From positions 1 to 64,000 of the forward strand of contig USOX01000006.1 in the NCBI GenBank assembly GCA_900556485.1: a stretch of DNA of 64,000 nt, read 5' to 3'. The notes beneath the pieces were generated by a model. It was not told where the DNA came from, did no database searches, and saw nothing but the letters and a program-made list of their open reading frames with translations. This DNA comes from an uncultured Dysgonomonas sp. (GTDB lineage Bacteria > Bacteroidota > Bacteroidia > Bacteroidales > Dysgonomonadaceae). Position numbers and translations under genes: made by a program. This document shows, one piece after another, positions 7,518 to 15,365 of the stretch (position 1 is its first letter; each line of letters starts with the position of its first letter).

Positions 7518-8597
7518 TTATTCTATAGTAAAATCGAACTGATCGTATTCACTGGTTCGCCATGCTTGAGATGCTGCTGCTTCAGATATTGCCAATAGTG
7601 GTGAAAAAGTCTTGACTTTTATCGTTTTTCCGTCAGGCAAAAATTCGAGGATACGCAGCCATCCATCGCCTCCATTGCCTTCCCAACCTCCTCCGGCTGT
7701 CTGGGCATTCCACATCATTTGATATACATTTTTATTGGCTATATTTTTGTCGCTACGGAAGCCGACATTATCTTTAAAACTGCCTTCTCTTGCATCGTGG
7801 CCACAGATGACCAGCTTTACATTCGGACAAGGATATACTACTCTTTCCCAAATATCCTTTCCATAATTGGCGGGACTTATCAGGTAGTTTTCTTTTTCAT
7901 ATATTTTTCCTTTATAATCCATATATGAATGTGTCAGGAGAATTATTTTATGGTCTTTGTATTTAGCATTGTCACATACTTTTTTTGCCCATTCTAGTAT
8001 TTCACTACGTGGACTGAATTCAAGTGTTAGAACAAGTATTTTTCCCCAAATGTCATTTTTGAATTCATATGCAGCATTTTCTAATGTTGGTTTTCCTTCG
8101 TAATTATTGGCAACCTCTACCAGACAATCTCTCCAAAGTGAGTTGCGGCTGACAGGAAAATAGGTTGAAAAGTTAGTAATGCGTTTTTCAGATGATTTGT
8201 ATCCATAATCGTGGTTACCCAAACAATTTATATAAGGTATTTTATTGTCGAGCCATTCGAAAGCTTTGGAAGCTGATTTCCATTGCTCCACACTGTTTTG
8301 ATTGCTCATCCGAGGATCGGCAATAGGTAGTTCATTAAATTCTACAATATCTCCGGTACATAGTACTGCCATTATATTAAGCTGTTCTATATTATATGCA
8401 GTCCATGCTGTCATAAGTTCAAAGATTGGTTGGTTCTCTGCATATTTGGCATATCCCTGTGGATCAGGGTAAACTACCATTGAAAACGAATTTTTATCTG
8501 TTAATTCAGCTTTTACTGGGCGATAAGGGCGGTCTTGTGCATAAATACCGGATGAAATAACGATTGTTAAGAAATAGAATAATACTTTTTGTATCAT
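7518..8597 (-). CDS. Exported calcineurin-like metallophosphoesterase
   Basis: The protein has 359 residues with a signal peptide (MIQKVLFYFLTIVISSGIYAQ). The metallophosphoesterase motifs appear in order: PDPQG (in place of DxH), CTGDIVE, LGNHDYG, LLTHSY and ICGHDA. The DPQ variant of the first motif is usual in one secreted subgroup, so activity is expected. The substrate is unknown; extracellular phosphodiesters or phosphomonoesters are likely. It is a single gene converging on the RRM operon, and no clear promoter box was found upstream. Confidence 0.82.
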   Translation of the reverse strand: MIQKVLFYFLTIVISSGIYAQDRPYRPVKAELTDKNSFSMVVYPDPQGYAKYAENQPIFELMTAWTAYNIEQLNIMAVLCTGDIVEFNELPIADPRMSNQNSVEQWKSASKAFEWLDNKIPYINCLGNHDYGYKSSEKRITNFSTYFPVSRNSLWRDCLVEVANNYEGKPTLENAAYEFKNDIWGKILVLTLEFSPRSEILEWAKKVCDNAKYKDHKIILLTHSYMDYKGKIYEKENYLISPANYGKDIWERVVYPCPNVKLVICGHDAREGSFKDNVGFRSDKNIANKNVYQMMWNAQTAGGGWEGNGGDGWLRILEFLPDGKTIKVKTFSPLLAISEAAASQAWRTSEYDQFDFTIE

Positions 8598-9004
8598 ACT
8601 GTTTAATTATTTTAAGGTTAGAGTAATATTAATTTCATTGATTATCAGAGCCTCTTTTTATGTATAATGGCATAATTTGTATATGTCTGTTTATGGGCAT
8701 GTATATACTTTCATCTGAGATTCATAGAATAATCTCTTAATGAAAAACAAAAATACAATTTTAACTTAATAATATTGACTATTTAATTTCTAAAATTTTA
8801 GCTATAGTAGGACTGGATTTATCTTCTTAGCATTCAGTATGTTGTATGATAGGAATAAATGTTAACTTGTCTCGGTTATAGAATATTAGAAAAGAGGAGG
8901 TAGTTCTGGGCAACATCTTCAATTCTTTCACTTGTTGATCTATAACACGGGGATTTGCATCCGAATACTTACGATGCAGAGGTAGCAATTTAAATAATAA
9001 ATAT
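8598..9004. other. 407-bp gene-free stretch with a possible gene remnant
   Basis: No RNA gene or promoter box is convincing here. On the minus strand one frame stays open from about 9040 down to a stop at 8827-8829, about 70 codons. It includes the protein-like stretch LPLHRKYSDANPRVIDQQVK but no upstream ATG, and it overlaps the 3' end of the DUF1848 gene. It may be a decayed gene end or chance. Confidence 0.3.
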
Positions 9005-9943
9005 TTAGAATAGAGAAAGTTGATCGTTGCGTAGACTTTTTATTTCTCTATTTTTTATTATATCGCCTTCTGTTATGTTGCCTATCAGCATTGGCGAATT
9101 TTTGTCATGTTTTTTACTGTTAAATTCAGCCGTATTATAGTTTCCTTTTATTGCATAGCAGTAAATACAGCCATTTAGGCAACTTTCGTATGTTCCAATG
9201 TCTATGCTTTCTATGCAATTGCATATATGTCGTTGATTTTTGTCTTTTCGGGCAGAAATAGGGTAGCCAATAATTCTCTCTATTAAATTCTTATCAACAC
9301 ATAATCCGCTGGGAATATCGAGATGAGTTAAGTCTACTTTCTTTGTACATGTGTCAAGCTCAATAGTGGGGTATTGATCTATAGTTTGTTTGAATGATAT
9401 GGCTATCTCTTCTATTTCCTCCTTAATTAAAGGTTTTATATCAAATTTGCTAACCTCGTTTCGGATATGGTGATAATGATCTATAAAACCAAGCATACAC
9501 CTTTCGGTATGATCTCGGAGCCCATAAGCAATCTGTGCGAATGTTTCTTTATGAAAATCGACATTATACACATTATTTGTTAGTAAAGGATCGTATCTCC
9601 AAATAACTTTTTCGCGACCTATTTTGTCTGAAAGACGTTTAAATATTTCTATACGGTTTTGGATAGATGGTAAATGATTCTCAATATCCTTGCCATAAGG
9701 GTTGAGTGTGAATTGGAAATAATATTTATAGTCTTTCAGTTTATCCAGTTTGCCAATCATCGGATTTGGATTCTTTGTCCAGAAGACAAAACAATCAACT
9801 AAAGCAGGATCTAGATTTATCCTGCTTATTTGTTTAGGATTATATGGATTAGGAACTAATACATAGTTTTCTTTTATTCTGTTGAAAAACCATTCAGAAT
9901 AAAAGGCAGGAATATCAGTTCTTCTACTGGCACTAATTATCAT
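9005..9943 (-). CDS. DUF1848 family protein (radical-SAM-like Cys cluster)
   Basis: The protein has 312 residues and begins MIISASRRTDIPAFYSEWF, the hallmark N-terminus of DUF1848, followed by FVFWTKNPNPM. Near the C-terminus is a cysteine cluster (ICNC, then YESCLNGCIYCYA) that matches a CX3CX2C [4Fe-4S] arrangement, but placed at the end of the protein rather than the start. The family is associated with radical SAM-type chemistry, but no reaction is known. There is no signal peptide, so it is cytoplasmic. It is a solo gene. Confidence 0.85.
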   Translation of the reverse strand: MIISASRRTDIPAFYSEWFFNRIKENYVLVPNPYNPKQISRINLDPALVDCFVFWTKNPNPMIGKLDKLKDYKYYFQFTLNPYGKDIENHLPSIQNRIEIFKRLSDKIGREKVIWRYDPLLTNNVYNVDFHKETFAQIAYGLRDHTERCMLGFIDHYHHIRNEVSKFDIKPLIKEEIEEIAISFKQTIDQYPTIELDTCTKKVDLTHLDIPSGLCVDKNLIERIIGYPISARKDKNQRHICNCIESIDIGTYESCLNGCIYCYAIKGNYNTAEFNSKKHDKNSPMLIGNITEGDIIKNREIKSLRNDQLSLF

Positions 9944-10011
9944 GATATTATTTAAACAATTAAGATGCCATTCTTCCTGAAAAAAGAATAAAATAAATCA
10001 ATAAAAAAGAA

Positions 10012-12168
10012 TTAATTTTTAGGTACAGTTTCTTTTTCGATATATGAAGTAAAACGGTCGCACTGTATAAGTTCCCAGTCAGAATACGAGGTGCGTGTTG
10101 TTAAATCTATTGCTGTTTTTACAGATTGATTCAGATGTGCATAAAGAGGCTTGCTCCAAGTGTCGAAGTTATCAGGGCCAAGATTGTAATCCGATCCATT
10201 TTTGTATCGCAATAGTGGCCAGCAATTGTTTAATGCTTGTTGCATACCAAGGCCATATTTGTAATAGGCATCGGCTTTTACTTCATTGTTTTTTGCAGTA
10301 TTTATTATCTTCTGCAGGTCGAGCATATAGGAGGCGAAGTTTAACTTATAATTTTTTATTGGCTTGTCGGCCCGAAATTTGCGAAAAATATCAGTAAAAG
10401 GATCGTATCTGAAATGATGATATATATTCAATGTAGAATCATAGCCTTGTGATACCATTGAAAGATATTCTACCGCTTTATCGAAACGTTCTATGCGCAT
10501 ATATTTAGTTCCAATGATTTCGTTGAAGTAATCTTTATTTTTATAGCATCTATCAGAAAGAAAACGCTCGAAAGGAGTTTTATTTTTTCCATATAGTTTG
10601 TTCTTGTAGGCTATTACATTATCTACAGAGAGAGTGTCCATTGCGATAAATACATCTGTATAGAAATCAGAATTCCAAAAGTTTTCATCATTTACATCCG
10701 GCCTTGATTTTCTATAATTAGTCAGCATTCGCATTCTTTCACTAGCTAGACCATTCAGTAAGATTGTTTTTACTGTTTGTCCTTTTTTTAGATAACGGGG
10801 TGACATGATGGATAGGGTGATCTTACGCATCATATCATTGTAGTAATATTCGCTGTAATTATAAAATGTACCATGATCGGAATATCTACTATATTCTTTA
10901 TATCTTGTTTTTACTTCTTCTGTTAGGTTATTTGCCGTCATTTTATCCAACCATTTCAGTTTAGGTAGAATTTGTGCTTCGAATTTGGAATCATAGTTTC
11001 CGGTTATTGCATCTATCATTATATCCAGTACTTTTATATTGTTCTTGATCAATGAAGTACCTTTCATTTTCTCTGCTCTCTTAGCATATTGTGATGCTAA
11101 TGATGGTTTTCCATCAAGTAAGGTAAGAAATGCAGCAGTATATTGCCACATAGCAGGATTATCGGTTCGTTTTTCGGAAGTAACCTGCAATGCAAAATCG
11201 CGTAAAGAGAGGTATCGTTCCCGATTTTTCTTATATCCCTTGTATCCGCTATAGTAATAATAATCATTTTCGTCATCGCTGTGGTATTCAGCCCAGGCAT
11301 CTTTGTCATCGAAAACCATTGTATTCGCATATTCTTCTGCTTCTCTGCATATCTTTTGTACCATAACTGCCAGTTCCGAAGATTTAGGAGCATATTTGTA
11401 TAGAACTTTTAGACGTTCGATGTCTGATTTTGATTTGTTGTTTATGTACCACCAAAAACTGTCGGAAACATCCACTGCATTGCCATAATGCTCTACAGCT
11501 GTCTGATAGTCGCCACGCTTGAAGTATATACCTCCTATATATTCTTCACACAGGGATTTTACCGCTGTTCGTGGAGTTTTTTTTATATACTTTTCCCATA
11601 AGTCTAAACACAAGTCGTAGTCCTGCATTGTATATGCAGCACGTATAGCTTGTAATAAGTAGCGTATTTTTAGTTTTTTACCTTTGTAAGCTAAGGCTCT
11701 GTCTATAATGTCCTTCATATCCCGATATTCTAAGTCGTCCTTAGTCGGATACCACCATTCATCGTTTCTGATAGCACGGGAAACCTCACAGTCTTTAGCC
11801 AAAATTAGATATTGAATGACTTCTTTGTCTTTTTTATCTATGAGATATTTTAAAAAGGAATTTTTACTGTAATTGGTTGTATCACCTTTCAACATATTGT
11901 TTAATTGCATAGGTGAATATTCGTAGACGACCTCTTTTACATCATCGTAACAAATATCTGTAGAATTTGTGTAATCAATCCATTCGGCTATGTTTAATTT
12001 ATAAGACCGATTGGGTTCGTAATCATTTATGTCTTTTTTTTCATATGTATAGAATACATAATATTCGCTTGGTTTGTATTTAGGAAACCAGCAGGCATTG
12101 ACTTCTAAAGGTAGCGTATTGAATAATATGAATACACAACTAATTATTATATATCTTGTTGATTTCAT
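10012..12168 (-). CDS. Large exported TPR-like protein of unknown function
   Basis: The protein has 718 residues with a signal peptide (residues 1-26, ending NACWFP). The mature N-terminus is Tyr-rich (KPSEYYVFYTYEK). Helical repeat-like segments at ~165-240 (AYTMQDYDLCLDLWEKYIKK, then GGIYFKRGDYQTAVEHYGNA) look like TPRs, and more helical repeats follow to the C-terminus. No catalytic motif was recognised. Its start overlaps the end of the upstream lipoprotein gene by 29 nt, so the two are translationally linked and probably act together in the periplasm or at the outer membrane. Confidence 0.7.
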   Translation of the reverse strand: MKSTRYIIISCVFILFNTLPLEVNACWFPKYKPSEYYVFYTYEKKDINDYEPNRSYKLNIAEWIDYTNSTDICYDDVKEVVYEYSPMQLNNMLKGDTTNYSKNSFLKYLIDKKDKEVIQYLILAKDCEVSRAIRNDEWWYPTKDDLEYRDMKDIIDRALAYKGKKLKIRYLLQAIRAAYTMQDYDLCLDLWEKYIKKTPRTAVKSLCEEYIGGIYFKRGDYQTAVEHYGNAVDVSDSFWWYINNKSKSDIERLKVLYKYAPKSSELAVMVQKICREAEEYANTMVFDDKDAWAEYHSDDENDYYYYSGYKGYKKNRERYLSLRDFALQVTSEKRTDNPAMWQYTAAFLTLLDGKPSLASQYAKRAEKMKGTSLIKNNIKVLDIMIDAITGNYDSKFEAQILPKLKWLDKMTANNLTEEVKTRYKEYSRYSDHGTFYNYSEYYYNDMMRKITLSIMSPRYLKKGQTVKTILLNGLASERMRMLTNYRKSRPDVNDENFWNSDFYTDVFIAMDTLSVDNVIAYKNKLYGKNKTPFERFLSDRCYKNKDYFNEIIGTKYMRIERFDKAVEYLSMVSQGYDSTLNIYHHFRYDPFTDIFRKFRADKPIKNYKLNFASYMLDLQKIINTAKNNEVKADAYYKYGLGMQQALNNCWPLLRYKNGSDYNLGPDNFDTWSKPLYAHLNQSVKTAIDLTTRTSYSDWELIQCDRFTSYIEKETVPKN

Positions 12169-13165
12169 CTTGGGTATATTTAGAAAGGTTAGTTGAATCG
12201 AGATGATAAATGATAATGGAATAGTTCTTTAATTGATGTTCCAATAATTCTTTTGCTTTGACAATTTCTTCCATAGGAGAGCTTTCAAAACGGATTTCGT
12301 CGTCAACAGCTAAATAGTGGCCTTCCTGATAAAATCCATTCTTTACTTTATAAATATTGTCTTTTACATGTTCCAGGTTTTCATTATCTGGATTTAATCC
12401 TCGTAGTAATGCTTTGAAAGAATTGTATCGGAACCATACTCCCCATGAAAATGTAGGGTAGGCGATATCCAGAGGCAACTGATAGGCAATAAGAGAGGAT
12501 GCATATGGGTCAACATCACCAACTTCCAGGATTGAATTTTTGGTGTTTTTGTTTAATACAGCTCCTGTATTATAGCACATTAATACTCCGCGATCTACGG
12601 GTGGAGCATCCATCCGTAATTGATGAAAGCGGATAGTTGCCGAAAGACTTATATTATGTTTTTTGAGTTCCTGTTTTATTTGCTTCAGAAAAGAAAAATA
12701 TTTTTCTTCGGACGATTTTGTCCAGTCACAGTCAATTTGGATTTCGTGTACATTAGGGACATCATTTGTTTTGGACATAACTAATATACGTTTTACAATA
12801 CTTTCTGCTATATGAGTGGATATTCCATATACTTTGAATAATTCATTGTCGATAAATATAGTAGGTATTACTTCCAGATTTGCAGGGATGCTATCTTTAA
12901 ACCGAATTGTGGCTTTGGGTGCGGGGGTATACATCATTTCAGCTTTACAGGCAACATCGAAATACCGGATATAAAGACGTTTAATATTATTATCAGATAA
13001 AAATTTCCGTTCGGCATCGTTTAACGAAAATGTTGTTTTCCAGTAGTAAATAGCATTGTCTAATTTTACAGATGGATCGGGTGGGGGTGTGTTTTCACTT
13101 GTGCTACTGTTTCTACAAGAACAGAAGCAAATGAAAATGATTGAGATAAATAGCATTTTTTTCAT
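12140..13165 (-). CDS. Lipoprotein, possibly TIM-barrel (DUF3142-like)
   Basis: The chosen ATG at 13165 gives a clean lipoprotein signal MKKMLFISIIFICFCSC (Cys17); an in-frame TTG at 13189 would add eight residues in front. The mature protein has alternating strand/helix segments such as LYIRYFDVACK, EVIPTIFID, VHEIQIDCDW, LSATIRFHQL, GVLMCYNTGA and PLDIAYPTFSWGVWF. This is reminiscent of a TIM barrel like that of DUF3142 or glycoside-hydrolase-like proteins. That resemblance is from memory and weak. It is 115 nt downstream of the glycosidase-like gene and overlaps the TPR-like gene. Confidence 0.6.
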   Translation of the reverse strand: MKKMLFISIIFICFCSCRNSSTSENTPPPDPSVKLDNAIYYWKTTFSLNDAERKFLSDNNIKRLYIRYFDVACKAEMMYTPAPKATIRFKDSIPANLEVIPTIFIDNELFKVYGISTHIAESIVKRILVMSKTNDVPNVHEIQIDCDWTKSSEEKYFSFLKQIKQELKKHNISLSATIRFHQLRMDAPPVDRGVLMCYNTGAVLNKNTKNSILEVGDVDPYASSLIAYQLPLDIAYPTFSWGVWFRYNSFKALLRGLNPDNENLEHVKDNIYKVKNGFYQEGHYLAVDDEIRFESSPMEEIVKAKELLEHQLKNYSIIIYHLDSTNLSKYTQDEINKIYNN

Positions 13166-13280
13166 GAACGAATTTTTTAAAAGAGACAATACGAGTTCTG
13201 ACGAAGAATATATCCACGTTTTAATTGTTTTGTTATTAGATGATTATATAATTATATTAATGAAAATACAGAGATAGTTC

Positions 13281-14135
13281 TTATTCTCGTTTCCAAACTA
13301 TATATGATATGTTTTTAAGTTCAGCGTCCGGTATATTTCCATATTCATTTTTAACTCCGTTTTCGTCTTCATACCACCCATAGGCTCTGTTAGAACCAAC
13401 TAGTGTGATGGCATCGGTTATGCCAATATCGATAAGGGCTTGAGCAAAATCGTGTAATGACTCATTACTTCGGCTTTCTACCATAATAACTTTTCCTGAT
13501 TTTATGCCAATAGCTCTTCTTATTGATTTATTCTTTAACGTGTTTTTAATTAATTCGCCCTGATGTACGAGTGGATACTGCCTGAAAAAATATCCGGTGG
13601 AGTCTATACTCTCCTGTAATAGGGGAGTGCTGTCGCCTGTTCCTATTGCCACTTTATTTTTTATTATAGAACAGAATCCTTTTTTTGCTATACCTCGCGA
13701 GAGGCGATTTCCTTTCAGAACAAAGTCTCCCACTATTTCCATATTATCGCCTCTGATATCGGCTGCCTGCATAATACAAATTATTGAGGAGTCGGTAATA
13801 TTGTTGTGCATGTATAGTTCTAATGATAATTTTGCATTGTGTGGTATGTATACATACATAGGAACATCGTTTATTGTTTCTTCCAGACGTTCGATATAAC
13901 TCTTAATAGTATCATTACTGTTTTTCTCTACAACAATGGCTGTATTAGTCTCCGGTTCGAAATAATAGTCATCTTTATTATTTCCCTTCAGGATAAAGAA
14001 TAGAATAATTATCACTAATAGTGTAACAAGACCAGCAGCAATCCAAATCCATTTGCATTGAGGAGTACCTTGTTCTTTTTTCTTTGTACCAAGAAAATAA
14101 ACATCATTGTCAGTATGTTGATCTTTTTTACTCAT
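13281..14135 (-). CDS. Membrane-anchored phosphodiester-glycosidase-like (NAGPA/DUF2233) protein
   Basis: The protein has 284 residues: a short cytoplasmic head, one transmembrane helix (~29-49) and a periplasmic domain. The C-terminal part (RRAIGIKSGKVIMVESR, then ALIDIGITDAITLVGSNRAYGWY) matches the core of the phosphodiester glycosidase family (NAGPA, the uncovering-enzyme domain), where it lines the active site. The family cleaves sugar-1-phosphodiesters; the substrate here is unknown. Its ATG overlaps the TGA of the LytTR gene (ATGA), so the regulator and this protein are co-translated. Confidence 0.7.
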   Translation of the reverse strand: MSKKDQHTDNDVYFLGTKKKEQGTPQCKWIWIAAGLVTLLVIIILFFILKGNNKDDYYFEPETNTAIVVEKNSNDTIKSYIERLEETINDVPMYVYIPHNAKLSLELYMHNNITDSSIICIMQAADIRGDNMEIVGDFVLKGNRLSRGIAKKGFCSIIKNKVAIGTGDSTPLLQESIDSTGYFFRQYPLVHQGELIKNTLKNKSIRRAIGIKSGKVIMVESRSNESLHDFAQALIDIGITDAITLVGSNRAYGWYEDENGVKNEYGNIPDAELKNISYIVWKRE

Positions 14136-14500
14136 TTATTCTTAAGATTTTCTTCCAGCATATTTTTAAGTGCCTTAAGTGCTTCTTTGGATGCTGATAA
14201 TGTAAACTTGTTCATAAAGTGATTGTCACATAAGATTAATTGTTGTCTGGGTATATTGATGTAATGGATATACTCACTGTTGATAATCAGACTTTTCCCT
14301 AGACGAATAAAGATTCCTGCCTCTTCTCCCAACTGCTCTTCGATAATACGCTCGACTGTTCCTAAGTTTATTGTAAACAGATGTTCCTCTTTATCAACAA
14401 GAAATAGGGTAGAGTAGTTTCCATCCGAAGAAATATAGGCTATTCTATTGGACGGGACTCTAACTAAGTCGTTGCTATTTATTAATATAAGATATTTCAA
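14132..14500 (-). CDS. Stand-alone LytTR DNA-binding protein
   Basis: The 122-residue protein is essentially only a LytTR domain (VPSNRIAYISSDGNYSTLFL, then FIRLGKSLIINSEYIHYI). There is no receiver domain, so it is not a classical response regulator. No ATG is available: the start is TTG at 14500, supported by a -7 box 20 nt upstream and an in-frame stop further up. It overlaps the phosphodiester-glycosidase-like gene by 4 nt and probably regulates its own operon. How it senses a signal is not visible; the membrane protein next to it could be a partner. Confidence 0.8.
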   Translation of the reverse strand: MKYLILINSNDLVRVPSNRIAYISSDGNYSTLFLVDKEEHLFTINLGTVERIIEEQLGEEAGIFIRLGKSLIINSEYIHYINIPRQQLILCDNHFMNKFTLSASKEALKALKNMLEENLKNK

Positions 14501-14519
14501 GGTTCTGTTTCTTTTTATA

Positions 14520-14527
14520 CAAAAATA
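14520..14527 (-). promoter_or_regulatory. -7 promoter element of the LytTR operon
   Basis: The minus strand reads TATTTTTG, 19 nt upstream of the TTG start. Its closeness supports the TTG as the true start. Confidence 0.5.
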
Positions 14528-14631
14528 TATATTTCCTTGATTAATTACTTATGTTCATTCGGAGAATGTATCAAATGTACTTTTGGGTGTATGAAATGAT
14601 TATTTATAATGATAAGATTTATCTTTATTAT

Positions 14632-14671
14632 AGAGCTTGTTTAAATTTTCGATAAAATTCAAACAGGCTCT
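14632..14671. repeat. Imperfect inverted repeat between divergent genes
   Basis: AGAGCTTGTTTAAATTTT (14632-14649) is mirrored by AAAATTCAAACAGGCTCT (14654-14671) with two mismatches around a 4-nt loop. It lies between two divergently transcribed genes and has no role as a gene-end terminator there. It may be a REP-like dispersed repeat. Confidence 0.45.
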
Positions 14672-14712
14672 AAAACGAATGAAGAAAAAAAGTTACAATG
14701 AGGAATTATACT

Positions 14713-14738
14713 AAAAAGTGTCACTTTTGTCACTTTTT
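14713..14738 (+). repeat. Dispersed 26-bp intergenic element, copy A
   Basis: Core GTGTCACTTTTGTCAC with A5 and T5 flanks that are mutually complementary. It differs at one position from copy E (49225) and at one from copy C (30773). Confidence 0.6.
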
Positions 14739-14900
14739 TATTTTAACAAGCATATCAGATTGAACAATATATCTGTGTCAAATGTTAAAAATATACTATA
14801 GTAATAATGGGTATTTATCAGTAAAAAGCTATAAATGAGTATGATTGTTTAATTTATAGTATTTATTTTATGTGATTAATTACTAAAATGATCATTGTGT

Positions 14901-14930
14901 TTTGAAATACAAAAAAAAATAATAACTTTG
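14901..14930 (+). promoter_or_regulatory. Promoter of rho
   Basis: The -33 element TTTG (14901-14904) and -7 element TAACTTTG (14923-14930) are 18 nt apart, a full match to the Bacteroidetes housekeeping promoter. Transcription would start near 14937. Confidence 0.7.
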
Positions 14931-14937
14931 CAACTCC

Positions 14938-15365
14938 AAAGTAAGAATTACTTCAATATTTTTCTACTCTGAAGGACATAAAGCACAAAATATAAATTAT
15001 TCAGGATAGGGATTTGAAAATATCTTATTGGATACAAAAATCAAAAAGATCTCACATTTACTAACAATCAATAGAAATAAATATTTTTTACGCATGCCTG
15101 CAGTGGACTATGATGTAAAAAGTTGTGATTTTATTCGTGGGAATTTTTCTTGGTTATTTTTATGGAATAGACTTTTCCAGTAAAAATGTTAAAAAGCAAA
15201 CTTTTTAGGCGATCGATAATAATAGAATCTTTATTTATAAGTTTATTTTTTATTCTTTCACCATAAAAATGGGTTCGTAAGATCATTCATTAAATAGCTA
15301 CCAAAAGGGTAAACCATTCCTTGCTGCTTATTTGAAAATATAATCAATTTACTAAATAGATATAC
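14938..15365 (+). other. Long (~430 nt) 5' leader of rho
   Basis: This is gene-free sequence between the predicted promoter and the rho ATG. No ORF of note and no known riboswitch was recognised. A leader this long fits the autogenous attenuation known for rho in other bacteria; that role here is inference. Confidence 0.45.

Noticed and set aside
14632..14671. Inverted repeat read as a terminator
   Set aside because: It lies between the starts of two divergent genes, so there is nothing to terminate on either side. It is listed as a repeat instead.
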